A stretch of 64,000 nt of DNA from Isoperla grammatica (Eukaryota; Arthropoda; Insecta; Plecoptera; Perlodidae): NCBI GenBank assembly GCA_945910005.1, contig OX246749.1, positions 30,520,311-30,584,310 on the forward strand, read 5' to 3'. Shown piece by piece: positions 35,801 through 48,584 of the stretch. Every line of letters begins with the position of its first letter. Positions within the stretch are counted from its first letter, which is position 1. The notes below the pieces were generated by a model. That model ran no database searches and was not told where the DNA came from. It saw only the letters and a program-made list of their open reading frames with translations. Made by a program: the position numbers and the translations under genes.

Positions 35801-38800
35801 AACAATGTTCCCCGCAGGCCCAAAGCTCCACATAGAGCGCGCCAAGCACACAGCTCGTCAACGCTCCATGCAGCACAGCCTTCTCGGGCGAACCACAACA
35901 AACAATGTTCCCCGCAGACCCAAAGCTCCACGTAGAGCGCGCCAAGCACACAGCTCGTCAACGCTCCATGCAGCACAGCCTTCTCGGGCGAACCACAACA
36001 AACAATGTTCCCCGCAGACCCAAAGCTCCACATAGAGCGCGCCAAGCACACAGCTCGTCAACGCTCCCTGGCAGCACAGCCTTGTCGGGCGAACCACAAC
36101 AAACAATGTTCCCCGCAGACCCAAAGCTCCACATGGAGCGCTCCAAGCACACAGCTCGTCAACGCTCCCTGCAGCACAGCCTTGTCGGGCGAACCACAAC
36201 AAACATTGTTACCCGCAGACCCAAAGCTCCACATAGAGCGCTCCAAGCACACAGCTCGTCAACGCTCCCTGCAGCACAGCCTTGTCGGGCGAACCACAAC
36301 AAACATTGTTACCCGCAGACCCAAAGCTCCACATAGAGCGCGCCAAGCACACAGCTCGTCAACGCTCCCTGCAGCACAGCCTTGTCGGGCGTACCACAAC
36401 AAACAATGTTCCCCGCAGACCCAAAGCTTCACATAGAGCGCGCCAAGCACACAGCTCGTCAACGCTCCCTGCAGCACAGCCTTGTCGGGCGTGCCACAAC
36501 AAACAATGTTCCCCGCAGACCCAATGCTCCACATACAGCGCGCCAAGCACACAGCTCGTCAACGCTCCCTGCAGCACAGCCTTGTCGGGCGAACCACAAC
36601 AAACAATGTTCCCCGCAGACCCAAAGCTCCACATAGAGCGCGCCAAGCACACAGCTCGTCAACGCTCCCTGGCAGCACAGCCTTGTGGGGCGAACCACAA
36701 CAAACAATGTTCCCCGCAGACCCAAAGCTCCACATAGAGCGCGCCAAGCACACAGCTCGTCAACGCTCCCTGGAAGCACAGCCTTGTCGGGCGAACCACA
36801 ACAAACAATGTTCCCCGCAGACCCAAAGCTCCACATAGAGCGCGCCAAGCACACAGCTCGTCAACGCTCCCTGGCAGCACAGCCTTCTCGGGCGAACCAC
36901 AACATACAATGTTCCCCGCAGACCCAAAGCTCCACATAGAGCGCGCCAAGCACACAGCTCGTCAACGCTCCCTGCAGCACAGCCTTGTCGGGCGAACCAC
37001 AACAAACAATGTTCCCCGCAGACCCAATGCTCCACATACAGCGCGCCAAGCACACAGCTCGTCAACGCTCCCTGCAGCACAGCCTTGTCGGGCGAACCAC
37101 AACAAACAATGTTCCCCGCAGACCCACAGCTCCACATAGAGCGCGCCAAGCACACAGCTCGTCAACGCTCCCTGGCAGCACAGCCTTGTCGGGCGAACCA
37201 CAACAAACAATGTTCCCCGCTGACCCAAAGCTCCACGTAGAGCGCGCCAAGCACACAGCTCGTCAACGCTCCCTGCAGCACAGCCTTGTCGGGCGAACCA
37301 CAACAAACAATGTTCCCCGCAGACCCATAGCTCCACATGGAGCGCGCTAAGCACACAGCTCGTCAACGCTCCCTGGCAGCACAGCCTTGTCGGGCGAACC
37401 ACAACAAACAATGTTCCCCGCAGACCCAAAGCTCCACGTAGAGCGCGCCAAGCACACAGCTCGTCAACGCTCCCTGGCAGCACAGCCTTGTCGGGCGAAC
37501 CACAACAAACAATGTTCCCCGCAGACCCAAAGCTCCACATGGAGCGCGCTAAGCACACAGCTCGTCAACGCTCCCTGGCAGCACAGCCTTCTCGGGCGAA
37601 CCACAACAAACAATGTTCCCCGCAGACCCACAGCTCCACATAGAGCGCGCCAAGCACACAGCTCGTCAACGCTCCCTGGCAGCACAGCCTTCTCGGGCGA
37701 ACCACAACAAACAATGTTCCCCGCAGACCCAAAGCTCCACATGGAGCGCGCCAAGCACACAGCTCGTCAACGCTCCCTGGCAGCACAGCCTTGTCGGGCG
37801 AACCACAACAAACAATGTTCCCCGCAGACCCACAGCTCCACATAGAGCGCGCCAAGCACACAGCTCGTCAACGCTCCCTGGCAGCACAGCCTTGTCGGGC
37901 GAACCACAACAAACAATGTTCCCCGCAGACCCAAAGCTCCACATAGAGCGCGCCAAGCACACAGCTCGTCAACGCTCCCTGGCAGCACAGCCTTCTCGGG
38001 CGAACCACAACAAACAATGTTCCCCGCAGACCCAAAGCTCCACATGGAGCGCGCCAAGCACACAGCTCGTCAACGCTCCCTGGCAGCACAGCCTTCTCGG
38101 GCGAACCACAACATACAATGTTCCCCGCAGACCCAAAGCTCCACATAGAGCGCGCCAAGCACACAGCTCGTCAACGCTCCCTGGCAGCACAGCCTTCTCG
38201 GGCGAACCACAACAAACAATGTTCCCCGCAGACCCAAAGCTCCACATAGAGCGCGCCAAGCACACAGCTCGTCAACGCTCCCTGCAGCACAGCCTTCTCG
38301 GGCGAACCACAACAAACAATGTTCCCCGCAGACCCAAAGCTCCACATGGAGCGCGCCAAGCACACAGCTCGTCAACGCTCCCTGGCAGCACAGCCTTGTC
38401 GGGCGAACCACAACAAACAATGTTCCCCGCAGACCCACAGCTCCACGTAGAGCGCGCTAAGCACACAGCTCGTCAACGCTCCCTGGCAGCACAGCCTTCT
38501 CGGGCGAACCACAACATACAATGTTCCCCGCAGACCCAAAGCTCCACATAGAGCGCGCCAAGCACACAGCTCGTCAACGCTCCCTGGCAGCACAGCCTTC
38601 TCGGGCGAACCACCACAAACAATGTTCCCCGCAGACCCAAAGCTCCACGTAGAGCGCGCCAAGCACACAGCTCGTCAACGCTTCCTGGCAGCACAGCCTT
38701 GTCGGGCGAACCACCACAAACAATGTTCCCCGCAGACCCAAAGCTCCACATAGAGCGCGCCAAGCACACAGCTCGTCAACGCTCCCTGGCAGCACAGCCT

Positions 38801-41800
38801 TGTCGGGCGAACCACAACAAACAATGTTCCCCGCAGACCCACAGCTCCACATAGAGCGCGCCAAGCACACAGCTCGTCAACGCTCCCTGGCAGCACAGCC
38901 TTGTCGGGCGAACCACAACAAACAATGTTCCCCGCAGACCCAAAGCTCCACGTAGAGCGCGCCAAGCACACAGCTCGTCAACGCTCCCTGGCAGCACAGC
39001 TTTCTCGGGCGAACCACAACAAACAATGTTCCCCGCAAACCCAAAGCTCCACATAGAGCGCGCCAAGCACACAGCTCGTCAACGCTCCCTGGCAGCACAG
39101 CCTTCTCGGGCGAACCACAACAAACAATGTTCCCCGCAGACCCAAAGCTCCACGTAGAGCGCGCCAAGCACACAGCTCGACAACGCTCCCTGCAGCACAG
39201 CCTTGTCGGGCGAACCACAACAAACAATGTTCCCCGCAGACCCAAAGCTACACATAGAGCGCGCCAAGCACACAGCTCGTCAACGCTCCCTGGCAGCACA
39301 GCCTTGTCGGGCGAACCACAACAAACAATGTTCCCCGCAGGCCCAAAGCTCCACATAGAGCGCGCCAAGCACACAGCTCGTCAACGCTCCCTGGCAGCAC
39401 AGCCTTGTCGGGCGAACCACAACAAACAATGTTCCCCGCAGGCCCAAAGCTCCACATAGAGCGCGCCAAGCACACAGCTCGTCAACGCTCCCTGCAGCAC
39501 AGCCTTCTCGGGCGAACCACAACAAACAATGTTCCCCGCAGACCCAAAGCTACACATAGAGCGCGCCAAGCACACAGCTCGTCAACGCTCCCTGGCAGCA
39601 CAGCCTTCTCGGGCGAACCACAACAAACAATGTTCCCCGCAGACCCAAAGCTCCACGTAGAGCGCGCCAAGCACACAGCTCGTCAACGCTCCCTGCAGCA
39701 CAGCCTTGTCGGGCGAACCACAACAAACAATGTTCCCCGCAGACCCAAAGCTCCACATAGAGCGCGCCAAGCACACAGCTCGTCAACGGTCCCTGGCAGC
39801 ACAGCCTTGTCGGGCGAACCACAACAAACAATGTTCCCCGCAGACCCAAAGCTCCACGTAGAGCGCGCCAAGCACACAGCTCGTCAACGCTCCCTGCAGC
39901 ACAGCCTTGTCGGGCGAACCACAACAAACAATGTTCCCCGTAGACCCAAAGCTCCACGTAGAGCGCGCCAAGCACACAGCTCGTCAACGCTCCCTGGCAG
40001 CACAGCCTTGTCGGGCGAACCACAACAAACAATGTTCCCCGCAGACCCACAGCTCCACATAGAGCGCGCCAAGCACACAGCTCGTCAACGCTCCCTGGCA
40101 GCACAGCCTTCTCGGGCGAACCACAACAAACAATGTTCCCCGCAGACCCAAAGCTCCACATAGAGCGCGCCAAGCACACAGCTCGTCAACGCTCCCGACA
40201 GCACAGCCTTGTCGGGCGAACCACAACAAACAATGTTCCCCGCAGACCCAAAGCTCCACATAGAGCGCGCCAAGCACACAGCTCGTCAACGCTCCCTGGC
40301 AGCACAGCCTTGTCGGACGAACCACAACAAACAATGTTCCCCGCAGACCCAAAGCTACACATAGAGCGCGCCAAGCACGCAGCTCGTCAACGCTCCCTGG
40401 CAGCACAGCCTTGTCGGGCGAACCACAACAAACAATGTTCCCCGCTGACCCAAAGCTCCACGTAGAGCGCGCCAAGCACACAGCTCGTCAACGCTCCCTG
40501 GCAGCACAGCCTTGTGGGGCGAACCACAACAAACAATGTTCCCCGCAGACCCAAAGCTACACATAGAGCGCGCCAAGCACGCAGCTCGTCAACGCTCCCT
40601 GGCAGCACAGCCTTGTCGGGCGAACCACAACAAACAATGTTCCCCGCAGACCCAAAGCTCCACATAGAGCGCGCCAAGCACACAGCTCGTCAACGCTCCC
40701 TGGCAGCACAGCCTTGTCGGGCGAACCACAACAAACAATGTTCCCCGCAGACCCAAAGCTCCACATAGAGCGCGCCAAGCACACAGCTCGTCAACGCTCC
40801 CTGGCAGCACAGCCTTGTCGGGCGAACCACAACAAACAATGTTCCCCGCAGACCCAAAGCTCCTCATAGAGCGCGCCAAGCACACAGCTCGTCAACGCTC
40901 CCTGGCAGCACAGCCTTCTCGGGCGAACCACAACAAACAATGTTCCCCGCAGACCCAAAGCTCCTCATAGAGCGCGCCAAGCACACAGCTCGTCAACGCT
41001 CCCTGGCAGCACAGCCTTCTCGGGCGAACCACAACAAACAATGTTCCCCGCAGACCCAAAGCTCCACATAGAGCGCGCCAAGCACACAGCTCGTCAACGC
41101 TCCCTGGCAGCACAGCCTTGTGGGGCGAACCACAACAAACAATGTTCCCCGCAGACCCAAAGCTCCACATAGAGCGCGCCAAGCACACAGCTCGTCAACG
41201 CTCCCTGGAAGCACAGCCTTGTCGGGCGAACCACAACAAACAATGTTCCCCGCAGACCCAAAGCTCCACATAGAGCGCGCCAAGCACACAGCTCGTCAAC
41301 GCTCCCTGGCAGCACAGCCTTCTCGGGCGAACCACAACATACAATGTTCCCCGCAGACCCAAAGCTCCACATAGAGCGCGCCAAGCACACAGCTCGTCAA
41401 CGCTCCCTGCAGCACAGCCTTGTCGGGCGAACCACAACAAACAATGTTCCCCGCAGACCCAATGCTCCACATACAGCGCGCCAAGCACACAGCTCGTCAA
41501 CGCTCCCTGCAGCACAGCCTTGTCGGGCGAACCACAACAAACAATGTTCCCCGCAGACCCACAGCTCCACATAGAGCGCGCCAAGCACACAGCTCGTCAA
41601 CGCTCCCTGGCAGCACAGCCTTGTCGGGCGAACCACAACAAACAATGTTCCCCGCTGACCCAAAGCTCCACGTAGAGCGCGCCAAGCACACAGCTCGTCA
41701 ACGCTCCCTGCAGCACAGCCTTGTCGGGCGAACCACAACAAACAATGTTCCCCGCAGACCCATAGCTCCACATGGAGCGCGCTAAGCACACAGCTCGTCA

Positions 41801-44800
41801 ACGCTCCCTGGCAGCACAGCCTTGTCGGGCGAACCACAACAAACAATGTTCCCCGCAGACCCAAAGCTCCACGTAGAGCGCGCCAAGCACACAGCTCGTC
41901 AACGCTCCCTGGCAGCACAGCCTTGTCGGGCGAACCACAACAAACAATGTTCCCCGCAGACCCAAAGCTCCACATGGAGCGCGCTAAGCACACAGCTCGT
42001 CAACGCTCCCTGGCAGCACAGCCTTCTCGGGCGAACCACAACAAACAATGTTCCCCGCAGACCCACAGCTCCACATAGAGCGCGCCAAGCACACAGCTCG
42101 TCAACGCTCCCTGGCAGCACAGCCTTCTCGGGCGAACCACAACAAACAATGTTCCCCGCAGACCCAAAGCTCCACATGGAGCGCGCCAAGCACACAGCTC
42201 GTCAACGCTCCCTGGCAGCACAGCCTTGTCGGGCGAACCACAACAAACAATGTTCCCCGCAGACCCACAGCTCCACATAGAGCGCGCCAAGCACACAGCT
42301 CGTCAACGCTCCCTGGCAGCACAGCCTTGTCGGGCGAACCACAACAAACAATGTTCCCCGCAGACCCAAAGCTCCACATAGAGCGCGCCAAGCACACAGC
42401 TCGTCAACGCTCCCTGGCAGCACAGCCTTCTCGGGCGAACCACAACAAACAATGTTCCCCGCAGACCCAAAGCTCCACATGGAGCGCGCCAAGCACACAG
42501 CTCGTCAACGCTCCCTGGCAGCACAGCCTTCTCGGGCGAACCACAACATACAATGTTCCCCGCAGACCCAAAGCTCCACATAGAGCGCGCCAAGCACACA
42601 GCTCGTCAACGCTCCCTGGCAGCACAGCCTTCTCGGGCGAACCACAACAAACAATGTTCCCCGCAGACCCAAAGCTCCACATAGAGCGCGCCAAGCACAC
42701 AGCTCGTCAACGCTCCCTGCAGCACAGCCTTCTCGGGCGAACCACAACAAACAATGTTCCCCGCAGACCCAAAGCTCCACATGGAGCGCGCCAAGCACAC
42801 AGCTCGTCAACGCTCCCTGGCAGCACAGCCTTGTCGGGCGAACCACAACAAACAATGTTCCCCGCAGACCCACAGCTCCACGTAGAGCGCGCTAAGCACA
42901 CAGCTCGTCAACGCTCCCTGGCAGCACAGCCTTCTCGGGCGAACCACAACATACAATGTTCCCCGCAGACCCAAAGCTCCACATAGAGCGCGCCAAGCAC
43001 ACAGCTCGTCAACGCTCCCTGGCAGCACAGCCTTCTCGGGCGAACCACCACAAACAATGTTCCCCGCAGACCCAAAGCTCCACGTAGAGCGCGCCAAGCA
43101 CACAGCTCGTCAACGCTTCCTGGCAGCACAGCCTTGTCGGGCGAACCACCACAAACAATGTTCCCCGCAGACCCAAAGCTCCACATAGAGCGCGCCAAGC
43201 ACACAGCTCGTCAACGCTCCCTGGCAGCACAGCCTTGTCGGGCGAACCACAACAAACAATGTTCCCCGCAGACCCACAGCTCCACATAGAGCGCGCCAAG
43301 CACACAGCTCGTCAACGCTCCCTGGCAGCACAGCCTTGTCGGGCGAACCACAACAAACAATGTTCCCCGCAGACCCAAAGCTCCACGTAGAGCGCGCCAA
43401 GCACACAGCTCGTCAACGCTCCCTGGCAGCACAGCTTTCTCGGGCGAACCACAACAAACAATGTTCCCCGCAAACCCAAAGCTCCACATAGAGCGCGCCA
43501 AGCACACAGCTCGTCAACGCTCCCTGGCAGCACAGCCTTCTCGGGCGAACCACAACAAACAATGTTCCCCGCAGACCCAAAGCTCCACGTAGAGCGCGCC
43601 AAGCACACAGCTCGACAACGCTCCCTGCAGCACAGCCTTGTCGGGCGAACCACAACAAACAATGTTCCCCGCAGACCCAAAGCTACACATAGAGCGCGCC
43701 AAGCACACAGCTCGTCAACGCTCCCTGGCAGCACAGCCTTGTCGGGCGAACCACAACAAACAATGTTCCCCGCAGGCCCAAAGCTCCACATAGAGCGCGC
43801 CAAGCACACAGCTCGTCAACGCTCCCTGGCAGCACAGCCTTGTCGGGCGAACCACAACAAACAATGTTCCCCGCAGGCCCAAAGCTCCACATAGAGCGCG
43901 CCAAGCACACAGCTCGTCAACGCTCCCTGCAGCACAGCCTTCTCGGGCGAACCACAACAAACAATGTTCCCCGCAGACCCAAAGCTACACATAGAGCGCG
44001 CCAAGCACACAGCTCGTCAACGCTCCCTGGCAGCACAGCCTTCTCGGGCGAACCACAACAAACAATGTTCCCCGCAGACCCAAAGCTCCACGTAGAGCGC
44101 GCCAAGCACACAGCTCGTCAACGCTCCCTGCAGCACAGCCTTGTCGGGCGAACCACAACAAACAATGTTCCCCGCAGACCCAAAGCTCCACATAGAGCGC
44201 GCCAAGCACACAGCTCGTCAACGGTCCCTGGCAGCACAGCCTTGTCGGGCGAACCACAACAAACAATGTTCCCCGCAGACCCAAAGCTCCACGTAGAGCG
44301 CGCCAAGCACACAGCTCGTCAACGCTCCCTGCAGCACAGCCTTGTCGGGCGAACCACAACAAACAATGTTCCCCGTAGACCCAAAGCTCCACGTAGAGCG
44401 CGCCAAGCACACAGCTCGTCAACGCTCCCTGGCAGCACAGCCTTGTCGGGCGAACCACAACAAACAATGTTCCCCGCAGACCCACAGCTCCACATAGAGC
44501 GCGCCAAGCACACAGCTCGTCAACGCTCCCTGGCAGCACAGCCTTCTCGGGCGAACCACAACAAACAATGTTCCCCGCAGACCCAAAGCTCCACATAGAG
44601 CGCGCCAAGCACACAGCTCGTCAACGCTCCCGACAGCACAGCCTTGTCGGGCGAACCACAACAAACAATGTTCCCCGCAGACCCAAAGCTCCACATAGAG
44701 CGCGCCAAGCACACAGCTCGTCAACGCTCCCTGGCAGCACAGCCTTGTCGGACGAACCACAACAAACAATGTTCCCCGCAGACCCAAAGCTACACATAGA

Positions 44801-45465
44801 GCGCGCCAAGCACGCAGCTCGTCAACGCTCCCTGGCAGCACAGCCTTGTCGGGCGAACCACAACAAACAATGTTCCCCGCTGACCCAAAGCTCCACGTAG
44901 AGCGCGCCAAGCACACAGCTCGTCAACGCTCCCTGGCAGCACAGCCTTGTGGGGCGAACCACAACAAACAATGTTCCCCGCAGACCCAAAGCTACACATA
45001 GAGCGCGCCAAGCACGCAGCTCGTCAACGCTCCCTGGCAGCACAGCCTTGTCGGGCGAACCACAACAAACAATGTTCCCCGCAGACCCAAAGCTCCACAT
45101 AGAGCGCGCCAAGCACACAGCTCGTCAACGCTCCCTGGCAGCACAGCCTTGTCGGGCGAACCACAACAAACAATGTTCCCCGCAGACCCAAAGCTCCACA
45201 TAGAGCGCGCCAAGCACACAGCTCGTCAACGCTCCCTGGCAGCACAGCCTTGTCGGGCGAACCACAACAAACAATGTTCCCCGCAGACCCAAAGCTCCTC
45301 ATAGAGCGCGCCAAGCACACAGCTCGTCAACGCTCCCTGGCAGCACAGCCTTCTCGGGCGAACCACAACAAACAATGTTCCCCGCAGACCCAAAGCTCCT
45401 CATAGAGCGCGCCAAGCACACAGCTCGTCAACGCTCCCTGGCAGCACAGCCTTCTCGGGCGAACC
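29884..45465. repeat. 100/101-bp satellite, about 155 copies
   Basis: The unit is CAAACAATGTTCCCCGCAGA, CCCAAAGCTCCACATAGAGC, GCGCCAAGCACACAGCTCGT, CAACGCTCCCTG(G), CAGCACAGCCTTGTCGGGCG and AACCACAA. Length is 100 or 101 bp depending on CTGCAG versus CTGGCAG. Few substitutions separate units. Both strands lack stops in some frames, giving spurious Cys- or Arg-rich frames of up to 312 codons. The block 36588-41022 is repeated at 41023-45457 with a 4,435-bp shift and no differences that I could find. The array ends at 45465 with a flank resembling 26110-26180. Confidence 0.96.
36588..45465. repeat. 4,435-bp exact tandem duplication within the 100-bp satellite
   Basis: All diagnostic variants compared (for example CCCATAGCTCCACATGG, AACCACCACAAAC, CGCAAACCC, CGCTCCCGACAGC, AGCTCCTCATAG) recur exactly 4,435 bp later. 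The two copies are directly adjacent, with a boundary near 41023. The left edge near 36588 is set by loss of identity upstream (CTGCAG versus CTGGCAG). Confidence 0.88.
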
Positions 45466-45515
45466 AATGCATTCGTCACAACAAACAGTGTCAACAAGTG
45501 CCCTGGGGCGCGACA

Positions 45516-45853
45516 TACCTTCACAACAATATTATGAAGAACGTTATGCATTAAAACAAAAATCATAACTTGTCAAATGGAAAAGTGTGTTTTATTTCAT
45601 GGACCTAGGTCTTATAACAAGTTCACTCACTTTAAACATTTTTTTATTAGATTGGAATTCCGCATTCTGCCCATTAAGTTTAAAATGTTTGTAAATTAAT
45701 TAAATTATTGTGTTAGATTTAATGTAAACAAAAGTGCTCATTTATTTGATATTCTCTTCATTTTGATAAGCTTCTTGGAGAGATTTTGCAAGTCGAGGAT
45801 TTGTCTTTAAGATTCCAAATAATGGGCGCACCGATCGTATGTTATTCTCTTTT
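45516..45853. other. Intronic AT-rich spacer; nothing recognised
   Basis: Between the satellite's right flank and the 101-bp array. No frame, repeat or motif of note. Confidence 0.5.
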
Positions 45854-46422
45854 GCTGGCTTGAAGTGAGGTCTCTGGCCTTGACAGACTCCACGATGCAT
45901 CGTCTCCACGGATAGGGTGGCCTAGTGGTTACAGTACCACACAACGGGTACTGGGCTGGCTTGAAGTGAGGTCTCTGGCCTTGACAGACTCCACGATGCA
46001 TCGTCTCCACGGATAGGGTGGTCTAGTGGTTACAGTACCACACAACGGGTACTGGGCTGGCTTGAAGTGAGGTCTCTGGCCTTGACAGACTCCACGATGC
46101 ATCGTCTCCACAGATAGGGTGGCCTAGTGGTTACAGTACCACACAGCGGGTACTGGGCTGGCTTGAAGTGAGGTCTCTGGCCTTGACAGACTCCACTATG
46201 CATCGTCTCCACGGATAGGGTGGCCTAGTGGTTACAGTACCACACAGCGAGTACTGGGCTGGCTTGAAGTGAGGTCTCTGGCCTTGACAGACTCCACGAT
46301 GCATCGTCTCCACAGATAGGGTGGCCTAGTGGTTACAGTACCACACAACGGGTACTGAGCTGGCTTGAAGTGAGGTCTCTGGCCTTGACAGACTCCACGA
46401 TGCATCTTCTCCACGGATAGGG
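45854..46422. repeat. 101-bp minisatellite with tRNA-like box A, about 5.6 copies
   Basis: Period 101 bp (unit from GCTGGCTTGAAGTGAGG through GGATAGGGTGGCCTAGTGG and TTACAGTACCACACAACGGG). The sequence TGGCCTAGTGGTTA matches the tRNA internal promoter box A pattern often seen at the 5' end of tRNA-derived SINEs. No convincing box B was found, so a SINE origin is only possible. Confidence 0.9.
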
Positions 46423-46783
46423 CGACTTTTGTTTCTGGCTACTCCTTTTTTTAAATTGAGATCTTCAGACGGACCGTTTTTTCTTCACTTGTGTTATTCT
46501 TTTAAGCATTGGCAATAATTTCTCAGAACTCTTTTGGTGTGTGCAGATGATCATGTGTGTGTTTGACTGCTAAGCCAACTGAATGCACCAACATAAGGTA
46601 ACAATCTGCGGCTTCTCAAGCGGAAGAAATGTGTTATGGTTTCAAATTTGAATGCGCAATGCACGTTTATCAATTACAGAGTCCTTGTCCTCAGACCCCA
46701 CTGACACTGGCTGCTTTGTAAGGCAGCATTCAGTACCATTACACGTTACATGCCCGTTATCAGGCTGTTATCACGTTATATAG
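46423..46783 (+). other. End of intron 2; no repeat seen
   Basis: Unique sequence leading to the proposed acceptor TTATATAG at 46776-46783. The polypyrimidine tract is weak. Confidence 0.45.
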
Positions 46784-47161
46784 GAGGCTCCGGCCCTAGA
46801 GGAGGGTCCGGCCACTGAGGAGGGTCCAGCCCCAGAGGAGGCTAAAGCCCCAGAAGAGGGTACAGCCCCAGAAGAGGGTCCAGCCCCAGAAGAAGAATCA
46901 GTTCCAGAAGAGGGTCCAGCCCCAGAGGAGGGTCCAGCCCCAGAAGAGGCTCCGGCCCCAGAAGAGGGTACAGCCCCAGAAGAGGGTCCAGCCCCAGAAG
47001 AGGAACCAGTTCCAGAGGAGGGTCCAGCCCCAGAAGAGGCTCCGGCCCCAGAAGAGGTTCTCGCCCCAGAAGAGGGTCTGGCTCCAGAGGAGGCTCTGGC
47101 AGAGGAGGCTCCAGCCCCAGAGGAGGTTCCAGAACTACAAGAGGCCGCTGAACCGCCGCAG
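46784..47161 (+). CDS. Exon 3 (126 codons), Pro-Glu-Glu-Gly-Pro-Ala repeats
   Basis: An open frame of 126 codons bounded by TTATATAG and CAG|GTATGA, phase 0 at both ends. It encodes about 24 imperfect repeats of the type E-E-G-P-A-P or E-E-A-P-A-P, strongly acidic and probably disordered, ending E-L-Q-E-A-A-E-P-P-Q. An in-frame TAG immediately upstream forces the exon to start at or after 46784. Minus-strand frames over this region (Leu/Pro-rich) are shadows. Composition and acidity match exons 1 and 4, which supports membership in one gene, but the link across the 33-kb intron is inferred. Confidence 0.6.
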
Positions 47162-47258
47162 GTATGAACGCACCAACAACAATATTAACTAGAAAAGTGA
47201 ATAACTTATAAAAAAAAAAATACAAAAAAATGATCTTACCAATTTGAGTTTCTTTTAG

Positions 47259-47678
47259 ACAGCGTCACAGCCCGATGCAAATGACAGCGCAGCGGTCGCT
47301 GATGAAGAGCTGATGGAAGAAGTGGGTTTGGATATCGAGGAGATATTGGACGGGGCAATAGCTGACGCCATCGAGATACCGGTGACAGACGGCCTCGAGG
47401 TGATCATCGAGGAGGGGGGGGAGGAGGACGCCCCGCCCACACTACCGGCTGAAGGGGAGAGCGGAGAGGCGCCGGACTTGGACGAAGTGTTTTACGACTC
47501 TCTCGAGACGGCAATGGCAATCTCCGACGAGAAGGAGGAAGTACCGCCACCAGTAGAAGAAGAACCGACAGAGGCAGAACCGCCGCCAGCAGAGGAAGAA
47601 CCGACTGAAGAAGTGCCACCTCCAGTAGAGGAAGTACCGATAGAGGAAATGCCTCCATCAACGGGGTCAACTGAATCA
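47259..47678 (+). CDS. Exon 4 (140 codons), acidic Pro-rich region
   Basis: Acceptor TTTCTTTTAG at 47249-47258, donor TCA|GTAAGT at 47679. Length 420 nt, phase 0 on both sides. It begins T-A-S-Q-P-D-A-N-D and continues as a highly acidic region (L-D-I-E-E-I-L-D-G-A-I-A-D-A-I-E) followed by repeats of P-P-P-V-E-E-E-P-T-E. No Cys. Intron 3 is only 97 bp and both splice sites are good, so exons 3-5 belong together with more certainty than exons 1-2 with 3-5. Confidence 0.72.
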
Positions 47679-47935
47679 GTAAGTCAAGATTTAACAGACG
47701 GTATTTTACAAATTGTTAATAAAAAGGTATTTTTTTTTTAGTTTTAATGCACAGTCGTTATTTATCCGGTAATGAAATGATTTGTTAAATTCCTTTTACG
47801 TAACATGGAGTTACTACGTCGTACCATTTCATCTCCACGCATGGTTTTAGTCTTTGCACCCCAATTTCCCGTCAAATAAATGCTGATAATGTTGAACTGT
47901 GAAAAGCGGCTCATACTACTCGCGTGCACTTCTAG

Positions 47936-48205
47936 GTGACGGCGGAGCCGACCGAACCCGCCCCAGCTGCCCCGGTGGACGAGGACGGCGATATCGCCCT
48001 GCTGCAACAGGTGCTGCTCGACCAGACCTCGCAGATCCGGATGTTGGTGGACGTGGTGAAGCAGTTGGCAATCGTGAACCATCCCGCGAAGTGCGTGTGT
48101 CAGCCGTGCAGGGGCGGGCGCAAGGCGGCCGCCAGCAGCCCTCAGCCACCCCGACATTTGTGTCAGCCGTGCATGGGCGGGGCCAAGGCAGCGGGCGACC
48201 AGTAG
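47936..48205 (+). CDS. Exon 5 (last), helix plus CxC / CQPC motifs, stop codon
   Basis: The acceptor CACTTCTAG precedes 47936 and the frame runs in phase 0 to TAG at 48203-48205. It encodes V-T-A-E-P-T-E-P, then an amphipathic helix (D-I-A-L-L-Q-Q-V-L-L-D-Q-T-S-Q-I), then K-C-V-C-Q-P-C-R-G-G and L-C-Q-P-C-M-G-G. This echoes the short Cys clusters of exons 1-2 and is the best argument that all five exons form one gene (total 794 residues). Intron 4 is 257 bp. Other frames over 47899-48324 are shadows. Confidence 0.72.
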   Translation: MTAEPTEPAPAAPVDEDGDIALLQQVLLDQTSQIRMLVDVVKQLAIVNHPAKCVCQPCRGGRKAAASSPQPPRHLCQPCMGGAKAAGDQ

Positions 48206-48430
48206 CCCTCAGCGACTCCAGACCTCCAGCCCCCTTAAAGGCTTCGGTCCCAGAAGAGCCCCCGGCACCCCAGAACGCAGGGGACAGCAGCGGGGCCTTC
48301 GTCCAGCACAAGAAGTGTCCTTAGTGCCCTCGGATGTCACCAAGACCTTTGCGACCAATAATCAATACAATAACATACACGGAGTGGACTGTATTGTGAA
48401 ATAAAGTGGTTACTGTCTGGAGGATGGTGT
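48206..48430 (+). terminator. 3' UTR and poly(A) signal of the Cys/Pro-rich gene
   Basis: A canonical AATAAA lies at 48400-48405, 195 nt after the stop codon. A G-rich tract (about 48455-48484, several runs of 3-7 G) follows roughly 50 nt downstream and could act as a G-rich downstream element or form a G-quadruplex. Confidence 0.65.
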
Positions 48431-48584
48431 CACGGTGTGTCCCTACTTTGCTCGGCGGGGGGAGGGGGGAGGAGGGAGGGGGGTCCAGCATGAGAACCCC
48501 GCATTCCCCATCCCCATTTGTAGTTTATTCCCAATCTAGAAGCAGCCGGCAACGTTCAAATGGCGTTCAATTCAACGTTTGAAT

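Noticed and set aside
29884..45465. Long Cys-rich or Arg-rich proteins in both strands of the 100-bp array
   Set aside because: The frames follow unit length (100/101 bp) and switch with each 1-bp indel. They are translations of a stop-poor satellite.
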